Shown here piece by piece: positions 51,535 through 60,230 of a stretch of 64,000 nucleotides of DNA. The stretch is from positions 1 through 64,000 of the forward strand of contig NZ_JAJUWU010000026.1 in NCBI RefSeq assembly GCF_021390325.1, read 5' to 3'. The notes under the pieces were generated by a model. The model had not been told where the DNA came from, made no database searches, and saw only the letters and a list, made by a program, of their open reading frames with translations. The stretch is from Jiella avicenniae. GTDB taxonomy: Bacteria > Pseudomonadota > Alphaproteobacteria > Rhizobiales > Rhizobiaceae. The first letter of the stretch is position 1; each line of letters begins with the position of its first letter. Both the position numbers and the translations under genes were made by a program.

Positions 51535-53406
51535 ATGACCCAAGAGACCCGGATCCCACCGCAGCAAGCCGGCGACCACGCCGCCTGGGCGCGGGAAAAC
51601 ACCGCCGTCGAGTGCCGGCCTCACAAGGTGATCCGCGAGAATCGCGAGGACGGGACGATCCTGCTTCGCTCGGATTACCCCTTGGGCGAGTTCGCGCCGA
51701 ACACCGGCACCTGGCTGCATCGCTGGGCCGAGGAGGCTCCCGGCCAGGTGGCCGTCGCCGAACGGGCGAAGGACGGCGAGGGCTGGCGCGAGGTGACCTA
51801 TCGCGAGCTTCTTCAAGAGGTGCGCGCGGTCGGCGCATCGCTGGTGGCGCGGGGGCTTACGCAGGGCGATACGATCGCGATCCTCTCGGGCAACGGGCTC
51901 GACCATCTGATCCTGTCGCTCGGTGCGCAATATGTGGGCGTGCCGGTCGTGCCGCTCGCAGAGCAGTATTCGCTGATCACCGAGGCCCATCCGCGCCTGA
52001 TCTACGTGCTCGGCAAGGCCAGGCCGAAGCTCGCCTTCGTCGACGATGCGGGACGCTATGCCGAGGCACTGGCGCTTCCGGAACTGAAGGACGTCGAGGT
52101 GGTCGCGGCGACGACGGAAGGCGCGCCGCGCGCCGTGACGCCCTTTGCCGATCTCCTCGCCGGCGCCGACGCCGATGTGGACGCCGCCCACGCCAAGGTC
52201 GGGCCGGACACTCTGGCGAAGATCCTCTTCACCTCCGGCTCGTCGTCGGACCCCAAGGGCGTGATGACGACGCACCGGATGATGTGCGTCAACCAGGAAC
52301 AGTTGGCCGCCTCGATGCCGTTTCTCGACAAGCGGCACCAGGCGATCACCGACTGGCTGCCCTGGAATCACGTCTTCGGCGGCAGCCACAACGTCAATAT
52401 GATGCTGCGCTGTGGCGGCACGCTGGTGATCGACGCCGGCAAGCCGACGGGCAAGGGCTTCGCGACGACGGCGAAGAACCAGCGCGAGCGTGCCGGAACG
52501 CTCGCCTTCAACGTGCCGATCGGCTTTTCCATGCTCGCCGACGCGATGGAGTCGGACGAGGCGCTGCGGCAGGCCTATTTCAAGGATCTCGATCTTCTCT
52601 TCTATGCCGGCGCTTCGCTGCCCCAGAAGGTCTGGGACCGGTTGGAACGATACGCGCTGGAAGTGCGCGGCGCGCTGCCGCTGATGATCTCGAGCTGGGG
52701 GCTGACCGAAACCGCCCCCTCGGTGCTGATGGTCCACGAGCCGATCGGCCGCTCCGGCGTCATCGGCGTCCCGGTGCCGGGTGTCGAGGTGAAGCTGATC
52801 CCTGACGACGACATGCGCTGCGAGATCCGCGTGAAGGGTCCGAACATCATGCCCGGCTACTACGAGGACGAAGAGCGCACGAAGAAGGCCTTCGACGAAG
52901 AGGGCTATTTCATCACCGGCGATGCCGTGCGCTTCGTCGACATCGATGACGCCGACAAGGGCCTGACCTTCGACGGCCGCGTCTCGGAGGACTTCAAGCT
53001 CGACACCGGCACCTGGGTCCAGGCGGGCGCGCTGCGCCTGAAGGTTCTGACCGAGCTGTCGGGTCTCGTGCAGGACGTGGTGATCTGCGGCCACGACCGG
53101 GGCGAGGTCGGGCTCTTCGTCTTCCCGGCGCCGGGCACCGCGAGCGACGAGAACACCAGCGGCGGCGCGGTGACCGAGCCGCATCTGATGGCGTCGATCG
53201 AGGAGCGGTTGCGGGCCATGAATGCCGGCACGTCGGGCTCGGCCAAGCGTATCACCCGCGCGCTGATCCTGGCCGAGCCGCCCTCCGTCGAGGGGCAGGA
53301 GGTCACCGACAAGGGCTCGCTCAACGTCAACAAGATCCTCACCCGCCGCGCCGACCTTCTGGAGCGGCTCTACGACAATGACGATCCGGCGCTGATCCGG
53401 GTCTAG
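51535..53406 (+). CDS. fcs: Feruloyl-CoA synthase (acyl-adenylate-forming)
   Basis: A 623-residue ANL-superfamily ligase activating ferulate/p-coumarate with ATP and CoA. The P-loop is LFTSGSSSDPKGVMTTHRMM (about 229-248), ISSWGLTETAPSVLM is motif A5, and TGDAVRFVD plus FDGRVSEDFKLDTGTWV the A7-A8 hinge. Unlike most acyl-CoA synthetases it has EDFKLDTGTWVQAGALRLK and ends with EVTDKGSLNVNKILTRRADL, both typical of Fcs. AAGGAGGAGA precedes ATG. It is the first committed enzyme of the operon, and its product probably relieves MarR-type repression. Confidence 0.93.
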   Translation: MTQETRIPPQQAGDHAAWARENTAVECRPHKVIRENREDGTILLRSDYPLGEFAPNTGTWLHRWAEEAPGQVAVAERAKDGEGWREVTYRELLQEVRAVGASLVARGLTQGDTIAILSGNGLDHLILSLGAQYVGVPVVPLAEQYSLITEAHPRLIYVLGKARPKLAFVDDAGRYAEALALPELKDVEVVAATTEGAPRAVTPFADLLAGADADVDAAHAKVGPDTLAKILFTSGSSSDPKGVMTTHRMMCVNQEQLAASMPFLDKRHQAITDWLPWNHVFGGSHNVNMMLRCGGTLVIDAGKPTGKGFATTAKNQRERAGTLAFNVPIGFSMLADAMESDEALRQAYFKDLDLLFYAGASLPQKVWDRLERYALEVRGALPLMISSWGLTETAPSVLMVHEPIGRSGVIGVPVPGVEVKLIPDDDMRCEIRVKGPNIMPGYYEDEERTKKAFDEEGYFITGDAVRFVDIDDADKGLTFDGRVSEDFKLDTGTWVQAGALRLKVLTELSGLVQDVVICGHDRGEVGLFVFPAPGTASDENTSGGAVTEPHLMASIEERLRAMNAGTSGSAKRITRALILAEPPSVEGQEVTDKGSLNVNKILTRRADLLERLYDNDDPALIRV

Positions 53407-53480
53407 AGCGCATCGATCGAATTCGAAGTCGGCTAATGCGCTCTAAGATATTGATAATACGCATTTTCGCGAGCGCGAAA
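53404..53480. repeat. Two inverted repeats between fcs and the amidohydrolase gene
   Basis: TAGAGCGCAT (53404-53413, containing the fcs stop) is inversely repeated as ATGCGCTCTA (53436-53445). A second perfect palindrome TTTCGCG-AG-CGCGAAA lies at 53465-53480, about 40 nt before the next ATG. The first resembles an extragenic repeat; the second could be an operator or part of an internal promoter (TTGATAATACGCATT lies beside it). Confidence 0.5.
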
Positions 53481-53519
53481 GTCTGCAACCTTCGCTGAAA
53501 ATGCTCCAAGGAGGAAACC

Positions 53520-54392
53520 ATGGTCGATTTCTCTTCCGTTCGCGCGATCGACATCCACACCCATGCCGAAGAGCCCTGCGGCTGCCATTCCGACGACGGC
53601 TATGACGACTTGCAGTCGACGATGGCGCAGTATTTCGGCGCCCCCTGGAATCACCCCCCGACGATCGAGGAGACGGCCGCCTATTACCGCGAGCGCAACA
53701 TCGCGGCGGTGATCTTCCCCGTCGATGCCGAGCGCGAGACCGGCTATCGCCGCTATTCCAACGACGAAGTCCTCGAACTCGTCAAAAAGAACGACGACAT
53801 CCTGATCCCCTTTGCCTCGATCGATCCGTGGAAGGGCAAGATGGCGGTGCGCGAGGCGCGCCGGCTGATCGAGGAGCACGGCGTCAAGGGCTTCAAGTTC
53901 CACCCGACCATGCAGGGGTTCTATCCGAACGACCGGATGGCCTATCCCTTCTACGAGGTCTTGGCCGAACATCGCTGCGTGGCGCTGTTCCACACCGGCC
54001 AGACCGGCGTCGGCTCGGGCATGCGCTCGGGCAACGGGATGCGGCTGAAATATTCCAACCCGATGTATCTCGACGACGTGGCGGTCGACTTCCCGGACAT
54101 GAGCATCATCGCCGCCCATCCGAGCTTTCCCTGGCAGGAAGAGGCGCTCGCCGTCGCCCAGCACAAGCCGAACGTCTATATCGACCTCTCCGGCTGGTCG
54201 CCGAAATACTTCCCGCCGATCCTCGTGCGCTATGCCAACAGCCTGTTGAAGAAGAAGATGCTGTTCGGCTCCGACTGGCCGATGATCGCGCCCGACAAGT
54301 GGCTCGGAGCCTTCGAGAAGGCGGACTTCAAGGACGAGGTGCGTCCGCTGATCCTGAAGGAAAACGCCATGCGGCTCCTGGGCGTTTCCTGA
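53520..54392 (+). CDS. Amidohydrolase-family (Amidohydro_2/ACMSD-like) protein
   Basis: A 290-residue TIM-barrel metal enzyme. Metal and active-site residues visible are His13 and His15 (IDIHTH), His158 (CVALFHTGQTG), His200 (IIAAHPSFPW) and Asp252 (LFGSDWPM). Relatives include decarboxylases and hydrolases of aromatic acids. In this operon it could be the enzyme that cleaves the beta-ketoacyl-CoA intermediate of hydroxycinnamate side-chain removal, since no thiolase gene is present. That is inference. AAGGAGGAAAC lies before ATG. Confidence 0.8.
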   Translation: MVDFSSVRAIDIHTHAEEPCGCHSDDGYDDLQSTMAQYFGAPWNHPPTIEETAAYYRERNIAAVIFPVDAERETGYRRYSNDEVLELVKKNDDILIPFASIDPWKGKMAVREARRLIEEHGVKGFKFHPTMQGFYPNDRMAYPFYEVLAEHRCVALFHTGQTGVGSGMRSGNGMRLKYSNPMYLDDVAVDFPDMSIIAAHPSFPWQEEALAVAQHKPNVYIDLSGWSPKYFPPILVRYANSLLKKKMLFGSDWPMIAPDKWLGAFEKADFKDEVRPLILKENAMRLLGVS

Positions 54393-54430
54393 GCGTCGCG
54401 CGATCCATTTCTGAAACGTCCGGGAATCCG

Positions 54431-55990
54431 ATGGCCCGTGTCAACGCTCCGACCGACGACATTCTATTCTCGCTGCGCCATGTGGCGCGCGCCGATACGC
54501 TGCCCGACTGGGACGACGAGCTGGCCGGCGAGATCGTCGGCTATTTCGCCGCCTTCGCCGAGGAGCGGATCGCGCCGCTCGACGCGGTGGGGGATGCGGA
54601 AGGCTGCCGGCTGGAGAACGGCCGGGTGCGGATGCCGGAGGGCTTCGTCGAGGTCTATCGCGAGCTCGCCGAACAGGGCTGGCAGGGGCTCGTCGCGCCG
54701 GAAGCCTATGGCGGGCAGGGTTTGAGTGGCGCCGTGCTCGCGGCGGTGAGCGAGATCTTCACCGGCGCGAACCATTCGCTGCAGATGGTGACGGGCCTGG
54801 TGCCGGGTGCGATCAGCACCTTGAAGCGTTTCGGAACAGAGGCCCAGCGCGAGGCCTGGCTGCCGCTGCTTGCCGAAGGGCGCTGGCTTTCGACCATGGC
54901 GCTGACCGAGCCCGGAGCGGGGTCCGATCTTTCGGCCATCCGCACCAAGGCGGTTCGGGACGGGGAAGGCTGGCGGCTCGACGGGGAAAAGATCTTCATC
55001 TCCGGCGGCGACCAGGACATGAGCGAGGGCATCCTGCATCTCGTGCTTGCCCGGACCGGCGCGGCGGAAGAGGGCGTCAGGGGCCTCAGCCTTTTTGCCT
55101 GCCCGGCCGAACGGCCGGACGGTACGCGCAACGGTGTCTCGGTCACGCGGATCGAGGAGAAGATGGGGCTTCACGCCTCGCCCACCTGCCAGCTCGCCTT
55201 CGATGGCGCCCATGCCGAATTGCTCGGGGAGGAAGGCGGCGGGCTGAGGGCGATGTTCACGATGATGAACCACGCCCGGCTCGACGTCGCGCTCCAGGGC
55301 GTCGCCCATGCCGCCCGCGCCTCCGATCTCGCAAAGGCCTATGCGGCGGAGCGGCGGCAGGGGCGCGGGCCCGACGGCGCCCCCGCGACCATCGACGCCC
55401 ATCCCGACGTCGCCCGCATGATCGACGAATGCGACGCGCTGGCGATCGGCGGCCGGGCGCTCTGCCACATCACGCTCGTCGCGCTGGAAAAGGGCGACCA
55501 ACCGGATTTCGTCGAGTTCATGACGCCGGTCTGCAAGTATTTCTGCTCGGAAGCCGGCATCCGCGCCGCCGATCTCGCGATCCAGGTGATGGGCGGCTAC
55601 GGCTATCTCAAGGAATACGGCGCCGAACAGAACTGGCGCGACGCGCGCATCTGCTCGATCTACGAGGGCACCAGCGGCATTCATGCCCGCACCACGGCGA
55701 CCCGCTCGCTGACCCTGAACGGCGGAGCGGGGATGCGCGCCTTCGCGAATTTCGTCGCCGAAAACGACGGTCTCGCCGAGGCCGCCGAGGCGTGGTCGAA
55801 GGTGGCCGCTGCCACCGCCGCGTCTCCCGATGCCGACGCCTACGACTTCATGGAGGCGACCGCGTCGCTCGCCTACCGCGCCGCCTGGGCGCGCGTCGCC
55901 GCCGTGGCGGACGCCTCCGCCGACCCCGCGCGACTGCGCCGGCTCGCCGGGCGGGTCGAGCGGCGCGGGGCGTCCTCGTTTCGCGCCTGA
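54431..55990 (+). CDS. Acyl-CoA dehydrogenase
   Basis: A 519-residue flavoenzyme of the acyl-CoA dehydrogenase family. Markers are YGGQGLSGAVLAAVSEIF, MALTEPGAGSDLSAI (FAD and substrate site), EEKMGLHASPTCQLAFDGAH, QVMGGYGYLKEYGAEQNWRD and ICSIYEGTSGIHA. At the last site the Glu of YEGTSGI is the catalytic base position used by many members. The length (over 500) and the C-terminal helical extension resemble DmdC-like/long acyl-CoA dehydrogenases. It may handle dihydro-hydroxycinnamoyl-CoA. The ATG at 54431 follows a poor site; the gene trails the amidohydrolase by 38 nt. Confidence 0.88.
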   Translation: MARVNAPTDDILFSLRHVARADTLPDWDDELAGEIVGYFAAFAEERIAPLDAVGDAEGCRLENGRVRMPEGFVEVYRELAEQGWQGLVAPEAYGGQGLSGAVLAAVSEIFTGANHSLQMVTGLVPGAISTLKRFGTEAQREAWLPLLAEGRWLSTMALTEPGAGSDLSAIRTKAVRDGEGWRLDGEKIFISGGDQDMSEGILHLVLARTGAAEEGVRGLSLFACPAERPDGTRNGVSVTRIEEKMGLHASPTCQLAFDGAHAELLGEEGGGLRAMFTMMNHARLDVALQGVAHAARASDLAKAYAAERRQGRGPDGAPATIDAHPDVARMIDECDALAIGGRALCHITLVALEKGDQPDFVEFMTPVCKYFCSEAGIRAADLAIQVMGGYGYLKEYGAEQNWRDARICSIYEGTSGIHARTTATRSLTLNGGAGMRAFANFVAENDGLAEAAEAWSKVAAATAASPDADAYDFMEATASLAYRAAWARVAAVADASADPARLRRLAGRVERRGASSFRA

Positions 55991-56380
55991 CGGGCGCCGA
56001 GCCCCTCCGCTCGTCCATGCGCCCATCCGCACCATGGGCCCCATGCGCTTCCGCAAGATGCCGAAGGACGAGCCGCTTCTATCGCCGGCGATGATCGGCA
56101 CCGATGGCGCCGGAGTGCTTCCCGGCACCATCCGGTCGGCAATCGAAGTTCGTATGCTCACCCCGAACCCGGTTCACTCAAATGGGCGGCAAAGCCTGAG
56201 AAGGCGTCGTACTCGGCAGAGTCTGGGCCGCTGCCCGCCTTTGCGGCGCGAGGCCGATCAATTTCCCTCGGCAATCCGTCGAGCCATGGTGATTGCGCTT
56301 GACAACCCGTTCCAGGCCGGACAATCATGGCTGAACTGGTCTAGTGGACGAACCACTGGATCAATCATGGTTCAAAGTCG
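55991..56380. other. Intergenic region and promoter of the GntR gene
   Basis: A 390-bp region without a supportable gene. Near its end a -35 TTGACA (56299-56304) and a weak -10 AATCAT (56323-56328) are followed by AGTGG-N5-CCACT (56343-56357), an interrupted palindrome that could be the GntR operator. Confidence 0.45.
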
Positions 56381-57139
56381 ATGTCGCGTTCTAGCTTCGT
56401 GCTCAAAAATGCTCCGGAACTGCAGCAGGCGATCGTCCGTCGCAGCATCCGTCATGCCGTTGCGACGAAGATCGGGGCGCTCATCGCCTCCGGCATCCTT
56501 CAGGTGGGCGACAACCTGCCGAGCGAGCGCGAACTGGCCGATGCTCTCCAGGTGAGCCGGGAGACGATCCGAGGCGGAATCCAGATCCTGGCCGCTCAGG
56601 GGGTTCTCGCGGTGGTGCATGGCGCGCGCACCAAGGTCGTTTCCAGCGGCGTCGACGCGGAGTTCACCGGACTGCGCCAGCCGCAGGCGATCAACGAATA
56701 CGGGATCGACCACATCCATGCCTCGCGCCTTCTGGTGGAGCGCGAGGTCGTGGGCATCGCCGCGCAGGAGATCGAGGACGGCGCCATCGCCTTTCTGGAC
56801 GAGTCCTTGAAGACGCAGCGCAAGGCCGTCGAAGATCCGATGCGGTTCCTGATCATCGATCGCGAGTTTCATCTGGCGATCTATCGATCCTGCTCGAACC
56901 GCGTTCTGAGCGATCTCGTCTCCGATCTCTACGGCTACATGATGAGCCACCGCCGGCTGGCGATGTCGAAGCCCGGCGCGATCGGCAAGAGCTATGGCGA
57001 TCATCAAGCCATCGTCGAAGCCCTCAAGCGCCACGACCGGGATGCGGTCGTCGCGGCTTTCGACGTCCATCTCGACCGCATCTACCGCACGACGATGAAC
57101 GTCCTGACGGATGCGGGGGAGGAACACGAGGGCGCCTGA
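56381..57139 (+). CDS. GntR-family transcriptional regulator with FCD domain
   Basis: A 252-residue FadR-subfamily regulator. The winged HTH is VATKIGALIASGILQVGDNL and LADALQVSRETIRGGIQIL. The FCD domain (about 95-240) has its metal histidines in IIDREFHLAIYRSC and KSYGDHQAIVEALKRHD. It lies just upstream of and in the same direction as the sugar ABC transporter/apionate lactonase genes (63 nt gap), so it probably represses them until a sugar acid is bound. Confidence 0.87.
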   Translation: MSRSSFVLKNAPELQQAIVRRSIRHAVATKIGALIASGILQVGDNLPSERELADALQVSRETIRGGIQILAAQGVLAVVHGARTKVVSSGVDAEFTGLRQPQAINEYGIDHIHASRLLVEREVVGIAAQEIEDGAIAFLDESLKTQRKAVEDPMRFLIIDREFHLAIYRSCSNRVLSDLVSDLYGYMMSHRRLAMSKPGAIGKSYGDHQAIVEALKRHDRDAVVAAFDVHLDRIYRTTMNVLTDAGEEHEGA

Positions 57140-57202
57140 TCTCGACACGGAAAGACAGGTCAGGCGCGAACGTCAACGACTGCACTGTAAAGGGAGGAAT
57201 AC

Positions 57203-58189
57203 ATGAACAAACGGACTTTGATGAAGGGCGTGGCCATCTGCGCCGTGGCCGTGACGGCAGCCTTTTCGACGGCGGGCGGCGCGTTCGCCCAGTCAAAGGA
57301 GATCGTCTATCTGACGCCGGGGCTCGACCTGCCCTTCTGGCGCTATCTCTCCAAGGGCGTCGAATCCGTCGCCGAGGAGAACGGTTACGGCTTCCAGGCG
57401 CTCGATTCGCGCAACAACGCCCAGACCCAGCTTCAGAACGCGCAGGATGCGATCGCGCGCGGCGTCGCCGGCATCGTGATTTCGCCGACCGATTCCTCGA
57501 CGGCGCCGAGTGTGCTGGAACTGGCCGCCAAGAACGACATTCCCGTCGTCATCGCCGATATCGGAACCAATGAGGGCGAATACGTCTCCTTCATCATCTC
57601 CGACAACTACGAGGGCGCCAAGGGCGTCGGCGAGGCGCTGGCCGAGGCGATGAAGGAGAAGGAATGGGCCGATGGCTCGGTCGGTCTCGTCACGATCTCG
57701 CAGGCGCGCAAGAACGGTCAGGCCCGCACGGCCGGTTTCCGCGACGGCCTCAAGGAAGGCGGCGTCACCGGCGAGGAAGCCGGGCTTCAGCAGATGCAGT
57801 CCTACACCGCCGACGAGACCTTCAAGTTCGTCCAGGACATGCTGACCGCCAATCCCGGCATGCGCGGCCTCTTCGTCCAGACCGACCAGCCGGCGATCGG
57901 CGCGCTGCGCGCGATCCGGGCCGCGCGTCGGCAGGGCGAGGTTCTGGTCGCCGCCTTCGACGGCATTCCCGAGTTCGTCGATCTCCTGAAATCCGGCGAG
58001 ATGGTCGCCTCGGGCATGCAGCAGCCGTATCTGATGGGCCAGAAATCGGCCGAGGCGTTGTTCCAGCACCTCAACGGCGAGACGCCCGAGAAGGAAATCA
58101 CCGTGCCGATCCTCGTCGTCACCTCGAAGAACATCGAGGACGTGCTGCCGACGGTGAAGGAGACGGTGTTCGCCAACGAAATGGAGTGA
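57203..58189 (+). CDS. Sugar ABC transporter substrate-binding protein (RbsB type)
   Basis: A 328-residue periplasmic protein of the Peripla_BP_4 family. The signal peptide is residues 1-29 (VAICAVAVTAAFSTAGGAFA). The mature start KEIVYLTPGLDLPFWRYLSK, GIVISPTDSSTAPSVLELA and IPVVIADIGTNEGEYVSFII are typical of ribose/xylose-like binding proteins. Context with apionate lactonase and an erythronate dehydrogenase-like gene suggests a branched or short sugar acid ligand. AAAGGGAGG precedes ATG. Tandem hairpins follow the stop. Confidence 0.88.
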   Translation: MNKRTLMKGVAICAVAVTAAFSTAGGAFAQSKEIVYLTPGLDLPFWRYLSKGVESVAEENGYGFQALDSRNNAQTQLQNAQDAIARGVAGIVISPTDSSTAPSVLELAAKNDIPVVIADIGTNEGEYVSFIISDNYEGAKGVGEALAEAMKEKEWADGSVGLVTISQARKNGQARTAGFRDGLKEGGVTGEEAGLQQMQSYTADETFKFVQDMLTANPGMRGLFVQTDQPAIGALRAIRAARRQGEVLVAAFDGIPEFVDLLKSGEMVASGMQQPYLMGQKSAEALFQHLNGETPEKEITVPILVVTSKNIEDVLPTVKETVFANEME

Positions 58190-58209
58190 GGCCCGGTCTT
58201 TCGACCGAT

Positions 58210-58265
58210 GCCCGGCCGGGTTCGCTCGGCCGGGCTCCTCGCGACCGGCGGCCCTCGAGGCCGCC
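58210..58265 (+). repeat. Two tandem hairpins after the sugar-binding protein gene
   Basis: GCCCGGCCG/CGGCCGGGC with an 8-nt loop (58210-58235) and GGCGGCC/GGCCGCC with a 5-nt loop (58247-58265), both perfect, in the 181-bp gap before the ATPase gene. No U-run follows. Probably mRNA-stabilising or attenuating elements that favour binding-protein synthesis. Confidence 0.6.
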
Positions 58266-58370
58266 ACCAATCCAGGTCATGCGGCCTTTTTCCCGGGTTC
58301 GAGGCGGTCGACACGGTCGATCCGTCGACGTCGGGGAGGGGGGCTGCGCAGCAGGCGGAAACAGTCTCCC

Positions 58371-60230
58371 GTGCTTCTCGAAGCCATCGATATCGAAAAG
58401 ACCTTCGGCCGGACGCGGGCGCTCGCGGGGGCTTCCTTCGATCTGAGGAAGGGCGAGATCCACGCCCTTCTCGGCGCGAACGGGGCCGGCAAGTCGACCC
58501 TGTCCAAGGTGATTTCCGGCCATTTGCGGCCGGATGCGGGCGATCTCTTCTACAAGGGCGAGCCGCTCAATCTGCGCTCCACGCGTGACGCGCTCGCAGC
58601 CGGAATCGCGATCGTGATGCAGGAGACGACGCTCGCGGCCGACTTGAGCGTTCTCGAAAACATCTTCCTGCCCGAACTCGGCAAGAGCGGCTTTCTCTCG
58701 CGCTCCAGAATGCGCAAGCGCGCCGCCGCGATCCTCGATGATCTCGGCCAGGCCGACGTGCTGTCCCTCGATACCGAGGTCTCCAAGCTTTCGGCCGCCC
58801 AGCGGCAGCTCGTCGAAATCGCCAAGGCGCTGGCGCTCGATGCCGAACTCATCATCTTCGACGAGCCGACCGCCTCGCTGAGCGCCGGCGAGGTGGAGCG
58901 CCTGTTCGACGTGATGGCGCGCATGAAGGAGAGCGGGCGCGCGCTGATCTTCGTCTCCCACCGGCTGGAGGAGGTGCTCGCGATCACCGATCGGGTGACC
59001 GTGATGCGCGAGGGCGCGACCGTCGCCTCGGGTCGCGAGACCGCCTCGCTCACCCAGGCCGAGATCATCCGCCTGATGGTCGGCCGCGAGATCGGCGCGA
59101 TCTACCGCGAAGCCGAGCGCGGCGAGGACAAGGACGGCGCCCCGGTCGTCTTCGAGGTGAAGAACATCGCCGCGCCGCCTGCCGTGCGGGACGTGTCGTT
59201 TGCGGTGCGCAAGGGCGAGATCCTCGGACTCGGCGGGCTCGTCGGCGCGGGACGCTCCGAAACCGCCGAGGCGATCTTCGGAATGCGGCCCCGCACGGGC
59301 GGCGAGATGTGGCTGGGCGGCAAGACGGTCGATTTCCGCCGGCCCGCCCAGGCGGTGCGCGCCGGTGTCGGCTTCGTGCCGGAGGATCGGCGGGTGCAGA
59401 ACATCGTGCCGGATCTTTCGGTGAAGGAGAACCTGCTTCTCGCCCATCTCGGCGCCCATCGCGGCTTCGGCCTCGGCTACAAGGCGCGGCAGAAGAAGGT
59501 CGACGAGCTCTTGAAGCTGCTCGACCTTCCCGGTCATCGGCTCTTCGACGCCTCGATGCTGAACTTTTCCGGGGGCATGCAGCAGAAGATCATCATCGCC
59601 CGCTGGCTGCTGCTCGAACCGAAGGTGCTGATCCTCGACGAGCCGACCAAGGGCGTCGACATCGGCACGCGCCAGGCGATCTACGAACTGCTTCAGAAGA
59701 TCGCGGCCGACGGTGTCGCGGTCGTCGTCATCTCGTCCGACTTCGAGGAGCTGCTGGGCCTTTCGACCCGCATCGTGGTCATCAGCGACGGGCGCTCCAT
59801 CGCCGACATCGAGAGTTCCGCCCTCGACGAGGAGAAGCTGACGCTGCTCGCCGCGCCGCGCACATCCATGCGCAAGAACACCGAACTTCTGGGCACGCTC
59901 GCCAAGGATTGCGGCGGGGCCGGCTTCTGGGCGCTGATCGACGATGACGACCTGATCTGCCTCAACAGCGTCGTCGCGGCGCCCGAGGCCTCGCCCGGCT
60001 TTTCCGCCGGCAATGCCGTGGATTTCGACGAAAGCGCCATCCCGAAAGGGCTCGCCGGGCGGGGACAGGACTTCGTCACCGAAGAAGACGGCAGCCGCTC
60101 CACCCTCATCGTGCCGATCCGCAGCCATCGCGGCCACGACTTCGGCTGGGTCGGCTTGACCGTGCCGGGAAAAGCCGACGGCCTCTCCGCCGAGGCGATC
60201 AGAAAACAGATCGAGACATTGAATGCTTGA
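58371..60230 (+). CDS. Sugar ABC transporter ATP-binding protein with C-terminal extension
   Basis: A 619-residue tandem ATPase of the RbsA/XylG type, which normally has about 500 residues. ABC1: [12 protein letters not shown] (33-44), LSAAQRQLVEIAKAL, LIIFDEPTASLS. ABC2: [45 protein letters not shown]. About 110 extra residues follow, MRKNTELLGTLAKDCGGAGF through FGWVGLTVPGKADGLS, which look like a small alpha/beta sensory (GAF-like) domain. I know of no such domain in standard RbsA proteins. GTG start; the site upstream is weak. It overlaps the permease gene by 8 nt. Confidence 0.85.
   Translation: MLLEAIDIEKTFGRTRALAGASFDLRKGEIHALLGANGAGKSTLSKVISGHLRPDAGDLFYKGEPLNLRSTRDALAAGIAIVMQETTLAADLSVLENIFLPELGKSGFLSRSRMRKRAAAILDDLGQADVLSLDTEVSKLSAAQRQLVEIAKALALDAELIIFDEPTASLSAGEVERLFDVMARMKESGRALIFVSHRLEEVLAITDRVTVMREGATVASGRETASLTQAEIIRLMVGREIGAIYREAERGEDKDGAPVVFEVKNIAAPPAVRDVSFAVRKGEILGLGGLVGAGRSETAEAIFGMRPRTGGEMWLGGKTVDFRRPAQAVRAGVGFVPEDRRVQNIVPDLSVKENLLLAHLGAHRGFGLGYKARQKKVDELLKLLDLPGHRLFDASMLNFSGGMQQKIIIARWLLLEPKVLILDEPTKGVDIGTRQAIYELLQKIAADGVAVVVISSDFEELLGLSTRIVVISDGRSIADIESSALDEEKLTLLAAPRTSMRKNTELLGTLAKDCGGAGFWALIDDDDLICLNSVVAAPEASPGFSAGNAVDFDESAIPKGLAGRGQDFVTEEDGSRSTLIVPIRSHRGHDFGWVGLTVPGKADGLSAEAIRKQIETLNA

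Noticed and set aside
55991-56380. Short frames in the gap before the second GntR gene as a small protein
   Set aside because: No frame shows family sequence or a good ribosome-binding site; the region ends in a promoter and operator-like palindrome.
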